From contig CACXPH010000015.1 of assembly GCA_902769535.1 (NCBI GenBank), forward strand, positions 1 to 40,824: 40,824 nucleotides of DNA, read 5' to 3'. The notes under the pieces are model-generated. The model did not search any database, had not been told where the DNA came from, and saw nothing but the letters and a program-made list of their open reading frames with translations. Of the stretch, positions 29,609 through 37,641 are shown piece by piece. The position numbers were made by a program, and so were the translations under genes. This stretch comes from an uncultured Bacteroidales bacterium. Its GTDB lineage: Bacteria; Bacteroidota; Bacteroidia; Bacteroidales; Paludibacteraceae. Within the stretch, counting starts at the first letter, position 1. Each line of letters begins with the position of its first letter.

Positions 29609-30475
29609 TTAGTTGTGCTTACCACGGCGGAACTGGTTCGGCGCCATACCTGTGTGTTTCTTCGTGTACTGGCAGAAGAACGAGGCATTGGGGAACTCCA
29701 TGAGGTTCGCGATGTCGTGAATGGACAAGGTCGTGTCCTTCAGATAATGTTTGATCTCCGAAATAGTGATATCCGAGATCCACTCGCCTGCCGCCTTACC
29801 GCTACGAACCTTGCAGATCTCCGAGAGGTATTTCGGCGTGATACCCAGTTGTACGGAGTACCACTGCACCTCGCGTTTATGCGGGTATTGCTGCAAGAGG
29901 CGCGTGAACCGGTGGAAGATATAATCACCGGAATTAACGGATTTGCGAACTTTGAGCTCGGGTTGAACAATCGACAACTTATCCAGATAATTGAGCATCT
30001 CCATCGCTGCTCCGCGTGCAATCAACATGAGGATCTCCTTGCGGTACATGGTCGGTGTATCCTCCAACTGGAGCGTGATCATATGGAAATACGCGAAGAA
30101 GAACTCGCGGATCGTATCGTTCACCTTGAAGATCGGATGGGCCTTGAGGTATTCCTGCTTGATATACCAGTTAGGCTCGATACGCATATGATCGTACATC
30201 ACACGCTCAAAGACCTTGGAGTCAATCGTGACCTGATAGAATTCAAAATCCTTAGACATCTCGTACGGACCGAGTTGCTGACAGAAATCAGGAATACGAA
30301 CGAACAGGTCACCGGCCTTGATACGAAGCATCTCGCGATGGTAATACACATCGATATGCCCCTTGGTGCAGTACAAGACGGTCATCGTAGCCGTAGAAGA
30401 AGTACGCGTCTCGCGACATTGACGAAAACCTTCCTGTTCGGTGGTTACAAAAATGGCATCAGTAGATAATGTCAT
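29609..30475 (-). CDS. AraC-family transcription regulator
   Basis: A 288-residue protein. The N-terminal cupin-like sensor domain (about 1-160) has TMTVLYCTKGHIDVYYHREM and IKAGDLFVRIPDF. The C-terminal AraC DNA-binding domain (about 190-285) shows two helix-turn-helix units: VQLGITPKYLSEICKVRSGK and LSIHDIANLMEFPNASFFCQYTKKHTGMAPNQFR. Regulators of this type respond to small molecules; the ligand is unknown. It is divergent from the DUF4837 lipoprotein, which is a natural candidate target; the two -33 boxes are only 17 bp apart. Confidence 0.88.
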   Translation of the reverse strand: MTLSTDAIFVTTEQEGFRQCRETRTSSTATMTVLYCTKGHIDVYYHREMLRIKAGDLFVRIPDFCQQLGPYEMSKDFEFYQVTIDSKVFERVMYDHMRIEPNWYIKQEYLKAHPIFKVNDTIREFFFAYFHMITLQLEDTPTMYRKEILMLIARGAAMEMLNYLDKLSIVQPELKVRKSVNSGDYIFHRFTRLLQQYPHKREVQWYSVQLGITPKYLSEICKVRSGKAAGEWISDITISEIKHYLKDTTLSIHDIANLMEFPNASFFCQYTKKHTGMAPNQFRRGKHN

Positions 30476-30524
30476 AGTAGGTAAGTATTAATTTGTTAGC
30501 AATGCAAATAAATCTTATCGGCCG

Positions 30525-30555
30525 CAAAAGTACATAAAATTTCGCAAATAAACAA
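30525..30555 (-). promoter_or_regulatory. Promoter of the AraC-family gene
   Basis: On the minus strand TTG (30553-30555), 20 nt, TACTTTTG (30525-30532), giving a leader of about 40 nt. Confidence 0.85.
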
Positions 30556-30572
30556 ATATTTTGTTATTTTTT

Positions 30573-30603
30573 TTGCATATTTGCCATTTTTTTTATAATT
30601 TTG
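30573..30603 (+). promoter_or_regulatory. Promoter of the DUF4837 gene
   Basis: TTG (30573-30575), 20 nt, TAATTTTG (30596-30603). The transcript should start near 30610, so the ATG at 30616 or 30625 leaves an almost leaderless message. Confidence 0.85.
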
Positions 30604-30615
30604 CACCGAAAAATC

Positions 30616-31635
30616 ATGAGACCTATGAAGAAATGCTTGTTCTATGCGCTCTTAGCGCTGGTGATGGTCAGTTGCGGTTCAGGCAACGAACGGTTGTTAA
30701 CCTCGGCGACGGGTAGTATCTACGAGTGCTTGGTAGTGAGCGACGCGAGCGTCAAAGACCTGCTATGCGAGACGATGGGAGCAGACATGTACGGTCTGCC
30801 GCAGATGGAACCGTATTTCACGATTTCGCACGTGACACCGGCGCAGTTCGACGACCTCTTCAGAGGTTCGCGTAACATCCTGCTCGCGGACATCAACCCC
30901 AACAAATACACGCTGGTCAAAGCCACCAAGATGCGCGACGCATGGTCCACGCCTCAGGCCGTGGTACGTATCCAGGCGCCGGATCAAGAATCGTTAGCCG
31001 CTTACTGGCAAGCGAACGGTGCTACGATACGGGAGTGGTTCGTGCAGGAAGAGTTGGCGCGTCAACTCCGTTTCTACCGCGCGAGCACGAACAAAGAGGC
31101 ACGTGCCAAACTGAACAAAGACGGATACGACATGCTTATTCCCGAGGACTTCATGCTCATCATGGACACCACGCTCGCCAACACACACGTGCTCTGGTGC
31201 TGCAACAACAAAGGTCCGATGCGTAAGGACATCCTCGTCTATAGCCTGCCCTACACGGCGCAGGAGCAGTTCAGCGGCGACTCGATCATCGCCAAACGCG
31301 ATGCCGTGGTCGGTGCACTCGTGGGTGCAAAAATAGACGGCAGTTATATGGGTACGGAGTTCAAGCATTTCCCGCCTGTGACGCGTCAGGTAACGGCGCT
31401 GCGCGACACGGTAGGCGGTTTCTACGCGATGGAGACACGCGGACTTTGGAAGATGTTCGGCGGCGCATCGATGGGTGGTCCGTTCGTCAGCCTCACGCGT
31501 CTGGATCAAGTCAACGGTCGTGTCGTGACCGCCGAAGCCTTCCTCTACGCACCCGGACAGAAAAAGAGAAATGCTATGCGGCAGATAGAGGCTATTCTTT
31601 ATTCGTTAGAGATGCCTAACGAGCGCCAACGATGA
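30616..31635 (+). CDS. DUF4837 lipoprotein
   Basis: A 339-residue lipoprotein. Signal segment KKCLFYALLALVMVSC; the lipobox ends at Cys20, followed by GSGN. The mature part matches DUF4837 as I know it: GSIYECLVVSD, then 'RNILLADINPNKYT', 'YDMLIPEDFMLIMDTTLANTHVLWCCNN' and 'GLWKMFGGASMGGPFVSLTRLDQ'. The function is unknown; the family is Bacteroidetes-specific. The promoter overlaps an upstream TTG, which excludes that start; ATG 30616 or 30625 remain, and the latter gives a cleaner signal peptide. The end overlaps the convergent pnuC by 37 bp. Confidence 0.82.
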   Translation: MRPMKKCLFYALLALVMVSCGSGNERLLTSATGSIYECLVVSDASVKDLLCETMGADMYGLPQMEPYFTISHVTPAQFDDLFRGSRNILLADINPNKYTLVKATKMRDAWSTPQAVVRIQAPDQESLAAYWQANGATIREWFVQEELARQLRFYRASTNKEARAKLNKDGYDMLIPEDFMLIMDTTLANTHVLWCCNNKGPMRKDILVYSLPYTAQEQFSGDSIIAKRDAVVGALVGAKIDGSYMGTEFKHFPPVTRQVTALRDTVGGFYAMETRGLWKMFGGASMGGPFVSLTRLDQVNGRVVTAEAFLYAPGQKKRNAMRQIEAILYSLEMPNERQR

Positions 31636-32276
31636 AGGCCGTACAGGCAGTTAGCGCACCAGAACGCGTACTGCGCGGTCATGCAGTAATCGCCGGCGCG
31701 GAGCCATAAGACAACGCTCAGTATATCCACGGCGAGCCATAGGAACCAGTGCTCGCGATACACCAATATCATCAGTACCTGTGCCACCAGCGCAGGTATT
31801 GTTGTAAAGGCGTCCAAGTACGGCTGGGTATCGTCCGTCCATGCACTCAACCCAAGTCCCGTCAGCCACGAACCCACCAACGTCAGCACGGCTATCAACA
31901 CAAGCGTGCGCCAGGATAAAGCGCGCGGCCTCACCTCTAACCGCTCACCGCTAACCGCTAACCGTTTACGCCACGCGTAAACGCCATAAATCATCGTACC
32001 GAAATAATAGGCATTGATAGCCAGTTCGCCGTAGAAACGCTGCGTCCAGCAGAGGTACGAATACGTGAGCACCTGCGCAAAACCGAACACGTACGTCAGT
32101 ATATTCCCCTGCGCACAGAGGCAGACGGAACAGATACCGAGTAAGCCGCTGATGAGGCTTATTGGCGAGAGGCTGGAGGCTGGAGGCAAGAGGTGATTGG
32201 TTATAGTGAACGTCACCACCTGTATCAGCAAGCCGAGCGCCAGAAAACTATAATCGAAAACCTTATTTCTTTGCAT
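31599..32276 (-). CDS. pnuC: Nicotinamide riboside transporter PnuC
   Basis: A 225-residue inner-membrane protein with about seven helices and the PnuC pattern: CLCAQGNILTYVFGFAQVLTYSYLCWTQRFYGELAINAYYFGTMIYGVYAWRK, and a C-terminal WLAVDILSVVLWL with YAFWCANCLYGLHRW. PnuC lets nicotinamide riboside (or related vitamins) diffuse in, trapped by phosphorylation, to feed NAD synthesis. It overlaps the Ig-like gene by 14 bp. Two heptamer arrays lie within: one encodes AVSGERLEVRP in a cytoplasmic loop after the YAWRK segment, the other PPASSLSPIS near the N-terminus. Confidence 0.88.
   Translation of the reverse strand: MQRNKVFDYSFLALGLLIQVVTFTITNHLLPPASSLSPISLISGLLGICSVCLCAQGNILTYVFGFAQVLTYSYLCWTQRFYGELAINAYYFGTMIYGVYAWRKRLAVSGERLEVRPRALSWRTLVLIAVLTLVGSWLTGLGLSAWTDDTQPYLDAFTTIPALVAQVLMILVYREHWFLWLAVDILSVVLWLRAGDYCMTAQYAFWCANCLYGLHRWRSLGISNE
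31929..31963. repeat. Heptamer array inside pnuC (5 units)
   Basis: CCTCACC, TCTAACC, GCTCACC, GCTAACC, GCTAACC. It encodes LAVSGERLEVR on the minus strand. Confidence 0.8.
32164..32198. repeat. Heptamer array near the 5' end of pnuC (5 units)
   Basis: GGCGAGA, GGCTGGA, GGCTGGA, GGCAAGA, GGTGATT. It encodes NHLLPPASSLSP in the first loop, with the repeat inverted relative to 31929. Confidence 0.75.
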
Positions 32277-34032
32277 TCATCGAGACCTTAATCAGTTCCT
32301 TTGGCTTGGCCTTCGTCTGCTCGACGGCCGTATAATCCCACTCTTCCTCGAAATCCCAATTACTCTTCGTCTGGATACTCTCCGGGAAATAGAAGACCGC
32401 TTCCGGCTGGCGTTTCTCGCTCCACAAACCTGTCGTCCACTGTCCGTCCTCGTTCTCATCCACATAGAATCGCAGATAGTACGTATCCGGTTTGAGGTAC
32501 TCGAAGAACGCACCTTCCGGTACGGCAGGCAGTTCGCGAACCACCTTATCCTGCTTGTCCAGCACTTGTATCCGCGCGTGCTCCACGAACGGGTTGAGCA
32601 GAACGCGCAGCGTCGAGTAATCAGACGGCTTCTTGACTTGCAGCTTGTACGAACCGGCTATATGCGTCACGCCATAGACATCGTGCAGCGCACCGCTGTC
32701 GATCGTCAGTTCGTATTTCATATCAGGCTTCAGATCCGCGAGGATATGCAGTTCCATCGGCAGGGTGTCGTGGTCGGCTATGGTGAACCTAACAGGCTTC
32801 AGCACCGTGTCCACTCGCTCGAACAGATGGATCGCTTCCCGCTCGATAGTCGCCAGAGGCGTAGTACAACTCAGACGCAGCGTGTCGTACATCTCAAAGC
32901 TCTGACGCGCATTGGATTTCAGTTCCAACCGGCGGTTTCTGTTCTTCCGTTCCTGCGCCGCATGTGCCTTAGCCGTGAGTTTCGGTGCGCGCCAGATAGC
33001 TCGCAGCGTATCCGTGGCCCACTCCAGATGGAACAGACTGTCCGTCCGACGGTAACGCGCCTCGATGAAGAGCGAATCGATAGTTATCGCCGCACTGTCT
33101 AACAACCACAACGTGATCGTGTCCTTATGGCGCGAGTACTGCGCATGGTAATGGAGTTCGATCGGCAGGCTGTCTTTCATGAATCGCAGTTCCGGCAGAC
33201 TGTCCGGAGGCGCCGAGAACGAGAGACGTATCTTATGCTGCTCGTCACGCGTCGTGCGCTGCATGTACAGTTTCTGCTGCTGCTCCTTGAACAGGTATAA
33301 AGGTGAGTGGCGAGAGGCGAGAGGCGAGAGGGTATCCGGCGCTGTAGTGTCCGGAGGGGTGACCACAATCGGTTCGTCGGCAAAAGCGATAGCCTCACCC
33401 GGCGTGAAACGGTAGTCGCGACTGATATCATCCACGGCGTAAAGCCGATACGTGCCCGGACGCATGTTGCCGATGCGGAAGAAACCCGCTGAATCGGTTC
33501 GAGCCACCCGCAAGAAAGGTTCTTTGGTGAACGCACTGTCGTCTAAGATCTCATGGATACCCACGAACACACCCGACCGCGGTGTCATGTTCTCTGCCTC
33601 ATACACAAAACCCGTGTACTCCAGCGTGTCAATCGTCGAACCCGTAGAGAAATAATAGTTGAACCCACGAAGTGGCACTTTCTCGCGGAAGTCACACACG
33701 GCGCTTCCGAAATCGATCGTATAGGTCGTGCTGTCGCGCAGCGTGTCCTGGAATTGCACAATCAGTCTCTTACCGCGCACTTTGACATCCGGCGGCGTCT
33801 GTTGAGGCGGGGACATCAGCAAGTTCTGCGCTACGTTATCCAATTGCAGATACTCGTCAAACGTCACCTCTATCTTCTTGCCTTTGAACTCCAACGCACC
33901 CAACTCCGGTTCGAATTTGAGCGGCACAGGCGGTATCGAGTCCTTCGGACCACCTTGTGGCCCGATTCCTCTATTCGCACAACTCGCCAGAACGACGACC
34001 AGTAATATGAGACTAAAGTGCTTTAAGTTCAT
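32263..34032 (-). CDS. Ig-like (SbsA-type) lipoprotein
   Basis: A 589-residue lipoprotein: LVVVLASC with Cys18. It starts the mature chain CANRGIGPQGGPKDSIPPVPL, then KKIEVTFDEYLQLDNVAQNLLMSPP, the SbsA Ig-like domain seen in Bacteroidetes proteins. More beta-sandwich repeats follow, plus a SpaA-like FLRVARTDSAGFFRIGNMRPGTYRLYAVDD segment and a C-terminal DTYYLRFYVDENEDGQWTTG. It is probably an envelope structural or adhesion protein; gliding or secretion partners are not present. A heptamer array encodes SPLASRHSPLYLF between domains. It overlaps the deacetylase gene by 20 bp. Confidence 0.8.
   Translation of the reverse strand: MNLKHFSLILLVVVLASCANRGIGPQGGPKDSIPPVPLKFEPELGALEFKGKKIEVTFDEYLQLDNVAQNLLMSPPQQTPPDVKVRGKRLIVQFQDTLRDSTTYTIDFGSAVCDFREKVPLRGFNYYFSTGSTIDTLEYTGFVYEAENMTPRSGVFVGIHEILDDSAFTKEPFLRVARTDSAGFFRIGNMRPGTYRLYAVDDISRDYRFTPGEAIAFADEPIVVTPPDTTAPDTLSPLASRHSPLYLFKEQQQKLYMQRTTRDEQHKIRLSFSAPPDSLPELRFMKDSLPIELHYHAQYSRHKDTITLWLLDSAAITIDSLFIEARYRRTDSLFHLEWATDTLRAIWRAPKLTAKAHAAQERKNRNRRLELKSNARQSFEMYDTLRLSCTTPLATIEREAIHLFERVDTVLKPVRFTIADHDTLPMELHILADLKPDMKYELTIDSGALHDVYGVTHIAGSYKLQVKKPSDYSTLRVLLNPFVEHARIQVLDKQDKVVRELPAVPEGAFFEYLKPDTYYLRFYVDENEDGQWTTGLWSEKRQPEAVFYFPESIQTKSNWDFEEEWDYTAVEQTKAKPKELIKVSMNAKK
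33302..33329. repeat. Heptamer array inside the Ig-like gene (4 units)
   Basis: GGTGAGT, GGCGAGA, GGCGAGA, GGCGAGA. It encodes LSPLASRHSPL on the minus strand, between two domains. Confidence 0.8.
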
Positions 34033-34603
34033 AGCCTTGCTGTTGAAGCCACTCTATTGCCTTTGGCAATACCTCTAACATCCGCTCATTCGACTTGAGC
34101 GAGTCATGAAAATTGATAATACTGCCCGGTCGTGTCTGCCGCTGTATCTGTCGCATCATCGCTTCCGGCGTACGCTTCGCGTTATAGTCGCGCGTCAGCA
34201 CGTCCCACAGGTAGATCTCATAACCTAAGTTCTTTACCGCTCTGCGCTGCCACACCCAAGTTCTTCCATATGGAGGCCTAAAAATCTTGGTCTCCTTTGG
34301 AAACTTCTTCACATTATCGATATACTCCGCCGTGCTCACTTTCCAACCCTTCATATGGTTGTAGGTGTGGTTACCGATACTGTGCCCGGCTTTCACTACC
34401 TGCGCAAACACCTCCGGGTACTTGTCGATATTCTCACCCACCATGAAGAACGTGGCCTTCACGCCGTACAGCTCCAAGATAGCTAACACCTCGGGTGTTA
34501 CTTCCGGAATCGGTCCGTCATCGAAAGTCAGATACACCGCCTTCCCCACACGGCATTTGCCGCATGGGTAAAGACGTTGCAATATCGTTTTGAAAACTCC
34601 CAT
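34013..34603 (-). CDS. Polysaccharide deacetylase (NodB domain)
   Basis: A 196-residue enzyme of the carbohydrate esterase 4 type. Motifs: TFDDGP (26-31) with the catalytic base and metal Asp, HTYNH (79-83) with the metal histidines, RPPYG, and the C-terminal FHDS with the catalytic His. It removes acetyl groups from N-acetyl sugars of peptidoglycan or other polysaccharides. No signal peptide is visible, although the N-terminus MGVFKTILQRLYP could be an amphipathic membrane contact. Its ATG overlaps the ROK stop (TAATG), so translation is coupled. Confidence 0.9.
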   Translation of the reverse strand: MGVFKTILQRLYPCGKCRVGKAVYLTFDDGPIPEVTPEVLAILELYGVKATFFMVGENIDKYPEVFAQVVKAGHSIGNHTYNHMKGWKVSTAEYIDNVKKFPKETKIFRPPYGRTWVWQRRAVKNLGYEIYLWDVLTRDYNAKRTPEAMMRQIQRQTRPGSIINFHDSLKSNERMLEVLPKAIEWLQQQGYELKAL

Positions 34604-35559
34604 TACCAAGCTAAACTCGATGCACCTAAGATAGCGGCATCGCTGTCTTTGAGAATGGAGATCGATACAGGGATTTTACCCTTCCAGATCGGCATCAGGT
34701 TCGCGTCGAGTGCCTCACGGATCGGATCCATGATCCAGTGACCTGACTTGGTCAGACCGCCGAACAGGATAATCGCTTCCGGACTCGAGAAATGTACGTA
34801 GTCCGCCAGTTTCTCACCGAGCAGATGACCCGTATAATCGAAGATCTCCTTGGCAACCAGATCACCCTTCTCTGCCGCGTCGAACACGTCCTTCGAGGTG
34901 ATATTATTGATATCCGGTACATTACGCAGCAGCGTCGGTTGGGTCGTAGCCGTCACGATCTCCTTGGCCGTACGAGCTACACCCGTCGCCGAAGCGTACG
35001 CCTCGATACAACCTTTCTGACCGCAGCCGCACAGACGACCGTTACCGCTATGGTCAATCTTACAGTGACCTAACTCACCCGCAAAACCGTCATGACCGTA
35101 CAGCAACTTACCGTCAATCACGATACCCGAACCTACACCGGTTCCCAAGGTGATCACGATGAAGTTCTTCATACCACGTGCACTACCGTAGATCATCTCG
35201 CCTTGCGCAGCCGCGTTGGCGTCGTTCGTGATCGTGCACTTCACACCCATGCGCTCGCTGATCAACTTAGCAAACGGCACCACACCCTTCCACGGCAGGT
35301 TCGGAGCTTGCTCGATGCAACCCGAATAGAAATTAGCGTTCGGCGCACCGCAGCCTACACCTACTACATCACTCATCGAGATGCCTTCGTCCTCCACCAG
35401 GCGTTTCAGACCTGCGCAGAGCACGTCGCAGTACTCGTCGATATCCGGATACTGCTGCGTCGGAATCGAATTGCTACGTAATACTTGACCTTCGTCGTTA
35501 ACTAAACCGAACTTGGTGCCTGTGCCACCTAAGTCGATACCCAAAGCAAATTTTTTCAT
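34603..35559 (-). CDS. ROK-family sugar kinase (glucokinase-like)
   Basis: A 318-residue kinase. The ATP-phosphate loop is GIDLGGTGTKFGLV (8-21). The sugar site has TNDANAAAQGE with the catalytic Asp. The ROK zinc motif is GELGHCKI followed by CGCGQKGCIEAY. It phosphorylates glucose or an N-acetyl hexosamine; the exact substrate cannot be read from sequence. The closest Bacteroidetes relatives are annotated glucokinases. It sits between the peptidase and the deacetylase genes. Confidence 0.87.
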   Translation of the reverse strand: MKKFALGIDLGGTGTKFGLVNDEGQVLRSNSIPTQQYPDIDEYCDVLCAGLKRLVEDEGISMSDVVGVGCGAPNANFYSGCIEQAPNLPWKGVVPFAKLISERMGVKCTITNDANAAAQGEMIYGSARGMKNFIVITLGTGVGSGIVIDGKLLYGHDGFAGELGHCKIDHSGNGRLCGCGQKGCIEAYASATGVARTAKEIVTATTQPTLLRNVPDINNITSKDVFDAAEKGDLVAKEIFDYTGHLLGEKLADYVHFSSPEAIILFGGLTKSGHWIMDPIREALDANLMPIWKGKIPVSISILKDSDAAILGASSLAW

Positions 35560-35586
35560 TTATGATTTATGATTTAAGATTTATAG
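35559..35586. repeat. Heptamer array between ROK kinase and peptidase genes (4 units)
   Basis: TTTATGA, TTTATGA, TTTAAGA, TTTATAG. It forms the 21-bp spacer and the peptidase stop region. Confidence 0.75.
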
Positions 35587-37641
35587 ATTATTTTGTAAAA
35601 ATTTCAATATCTTGTTATGCATGTGTTTCGCGTTGTTTCCGCGACGCAGATGATGATTATCATCCGGATAGAGTTGCATCTCGAAGTCCTTATCGGCCTC
35701 CACGAGCTTCGCGATATACTGCATCGTGTGCTGTACGTGCACGTTGTCGTCACCCGTTCCGTGGATGATCAGCACCTTTCCCGTCAGGTCAGCCGCTCTG
35801 TCCAGCAACGAAGCCTGATTATATCCGCGGTCATTCACCTGCGGCCGACGCATATAGCGCTCCGTGTACGCGCTGTCGTACAGCCGCCAATCGGTCACCG
35901 GTGCAATCGCGATTCCTGCCTTAAACGGATGGTTCGCCTGACTCATCGTCATCAGCGTCTGATAACCGCCGTACGACCAACCGAGAATCGCCATCTTATT
36001 GCCGTCTATATCCGGTCGCTGTGCAGCCCAGTTAGCTGCAGCAATCAGGTCCTCCGCCTCTTTCACACCCAGGTTCATATACGTCTCGTTCCGCCATGCT
36101 CTACCCTTGCAATCGCTTCCTCGCGGATCAACAATCAGCACCGCATAGCCGGCTTCCACCAAGGCGTACTCAAATCGTTTCCGCCATCTGTTCAGCACCC
36201 GCTGACTCTGCGGACCACTATAGTGCATGACGACTAATGGTCTTCCTTCATTCGTTAACTCGTTCACTCCTTCATTCGTTATAAGGAGCATTGCCTCTAA
36301 TTCTCTCGCCTCCAGCCTCTCGCCTCTTACCTCTATCTTTATAAGTTCCGGCTCCGGCAAACCATTCGCCTGCCAAGCCTCAGCTACCTCCGCATTATCC
36401 TCCAACACTCTTTCCACTTTCACCTTTCCGCCTTCCACCTTACACAGCGTGTACGTGTTCGGTGTCCCAAAAGACTGATAGCAGAACACGGCTTTATTCG
36501 CCTCTTTATTGAACCGTGCCGACCACATACCCTCCTTGTCGGTCAATTTTACCTCTCTTCCCTTTACGGAGGAGCCGGAGGTAGGCTTCAAACTCACGCA
36601 GTATATATCGCGTGTTGCCGGTGTCGTAGCCGCCTGATAATAGAGCGTCTGCGTCTTCTCGTTCACCGCATACAATGCCGTTACATCCATACCTTCCGGC
36701 GTCAACGCACGCACCTTAAAACCGTTATTGGCGTACAGGAAAGCTTGTCGCCAACCGTTCTGTTCGCTAAGCACGACCACACGACCGTCACTCAACCATA
36801 TCCACTCGTCAAACAGGCTGTAGTCCATGAAGTACTGCTTACTCTCTTCACGATACCACGGAGTCGCCACCGTCGATTTGGCATTGCAGTCAAACACCTC
36901 CATCAGCGTCTGGTCTCTATTCACCCGCTGCACGAACACCCGTTCGTTATCATACCACCGCAAGCGCGGGATATAGACATCGTTCACTCGTTCATTCGTT
37001 AAGTCCTTCAACGTTAAAATGCCTTTCGTCGCAATATCATACACGCACACACTCGCCTTCGCATTTTGACAACCCGCCTTCGGATACCGCAAGTGTTCCT
37101 GCGTCGGATATTGCGTCTCGCCATAGACGTCCCAACTGAAATCCGGAACTTCGGTTTCATCCAGTCGCACATAAGCCAATCGCTTCGAATCAGGACTCCA
37201 TGCGAACAAAGCCGTCACACCGAACTCCTCCTCGTACAACCAGTCCGCCACACCGTTGATGATATCTCTGTTCTCATCCTTCGTCACCGCCACTTCCGTA
37301 CCAAAATCGCACTTATGGATATACAGGTTATTGCCTATCACAAACGCCACATACCGTCCGTTCGGACTCATCTGCGCGTCCCTCACTCGCTCATTCGCTA
37401 ACTCACTAACTCCTTTACCTAATCGCTTCCGGCTATGCTTCATCGTATCGACGATGTACCAGTCCGCCACCTCCGAACGACGGAAGATCTTTTCTTCGTT
37501 CTCCTTCTCCAACCGATAACGACCGCCGGCCTCTGCTACGTTCAGAATAGAGTCCTGTTCCGCAACAGACAGTATCTTCGCATTATACTCGCCTCCCAAA
37601 ATACCGGTCAGCACACTCAATATAATCAATAATGTTTTCAT
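35581..37641 (-). CDS. Dipeptidyl peptidase IV-like serine peptidase (S9B)
   Basis: A 686-residue exported peptidase: short signal segment MKTLLIILSVLTGILGG, a beta-propeller (about 40-440), and an alpha/beta-hydrolase domain (about 450-686). Catalytic triad: Ser556 in GWSYGGY, Asp631 in GTGDDNVH, His663 in DDNHHLR. The propeller carries the DPP-IV substrate motif DWLYEEEFG (Glu pair binding the peptide N-terminus). Such enzymes release X-Pro/X-Ala dipeptides in the periplasm. Repeat inserts: EVRGERLEARE plus TNEGVNELTNEG at the start of the hydrolase domain, and LTNERVND and SELANERV in the propeller. The start overlaps the previous stop (ATGA). Confidence 0.9.
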   Translation of the reverse strand: MKTLLIILSVLTGILGGEYNAKILSVAEQDSILNVAEAGGRYRLEKENEEKIFRRSEVADWYIVDTMKHSRKRLGKGVSELANERVRDAQMSPNGRYVAFVIGNNLYIHKCDFGTEVAVTKDENRDIINGVADWLYEEEFGVTALFAWSPDSKRLAYVRLDETEVPDFSWDVYGETQYPTQEHLRYPKAGCQNAKASVCVYDIATKGILTLKDLTNERVNDVYIPRLRWYDNERVFVQRVNRDQTLMEVFDCNAKSTVATPWYREESKQYFMDYSLFDEWIWLSDGRVVVLSEQNGWRQAFLYANNGFKVRALTPEGMDVTALYAVNEKTQTLYYQAATTPATRDIYCVSLKPTSGSSVKGREVKLTDKEGMWSARFNKEANKAVFCYQSFGTPNTYTLCKVEGGKVKVERVLEDNAEVAEAWQANGLPEPELIKIEVRGERLEARELEAMLLITNEGVNELTNEGRPLVVMHYSGPQSQRVLNRWRKRFEYALVEAGYAVLIVDPRGSDCKGRAWRNETYMNLGVKEAEDLIAAANWAAQRPDIDGNKMAILGWSYGGYQTLMTMSQANHPFKAGIAIAPVTDWRLYDSAYTERYMRRPQVNDRGYNQASLLDRAADLTGKVLIIHGTGDDNVHVQHTMQYIAKLVEADKDFEMQLYPDDNHHLRRGNNAKHMHNKILKFLQNNL
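36247..36286. repeat. Octamer array inside the peptidase gene (5 units)
   Basis: TTCATTCG, TTAACTCG, TTCACTCC, TTCATTCG, TTATAAGG. It encodes LITNEGVNELTNEG on the minus strand. Confidence 0.75.
36303..36337. repeat. Heptamer array inside the peptidase gene (5 units)
   Basis: CTCTCGC, CTCCAGC, CTCTCGC, CTCTTAC, CTCTATC. It encodes KIEVRGERLEARE, only 17 bp from the octamer array. Confidence 0.8.
36981..37012. repeat. Octamer array in the propeller of the peptidase (4 units)
   Basis: CGTTCACT, CGTTCATT, CGTTAAGT, CCTTCAAC. It encodes LKDLTNERVND. Confidence 0.7.
37383..37414. repeat. Octamer array in the propeller of the peptidase (4 units)
   Basis: TCACTCGC, TCATTCGC, TAACTCAC, TAACTCCT. 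It encodes GVSELANERVRD. Confidence 0.7.
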
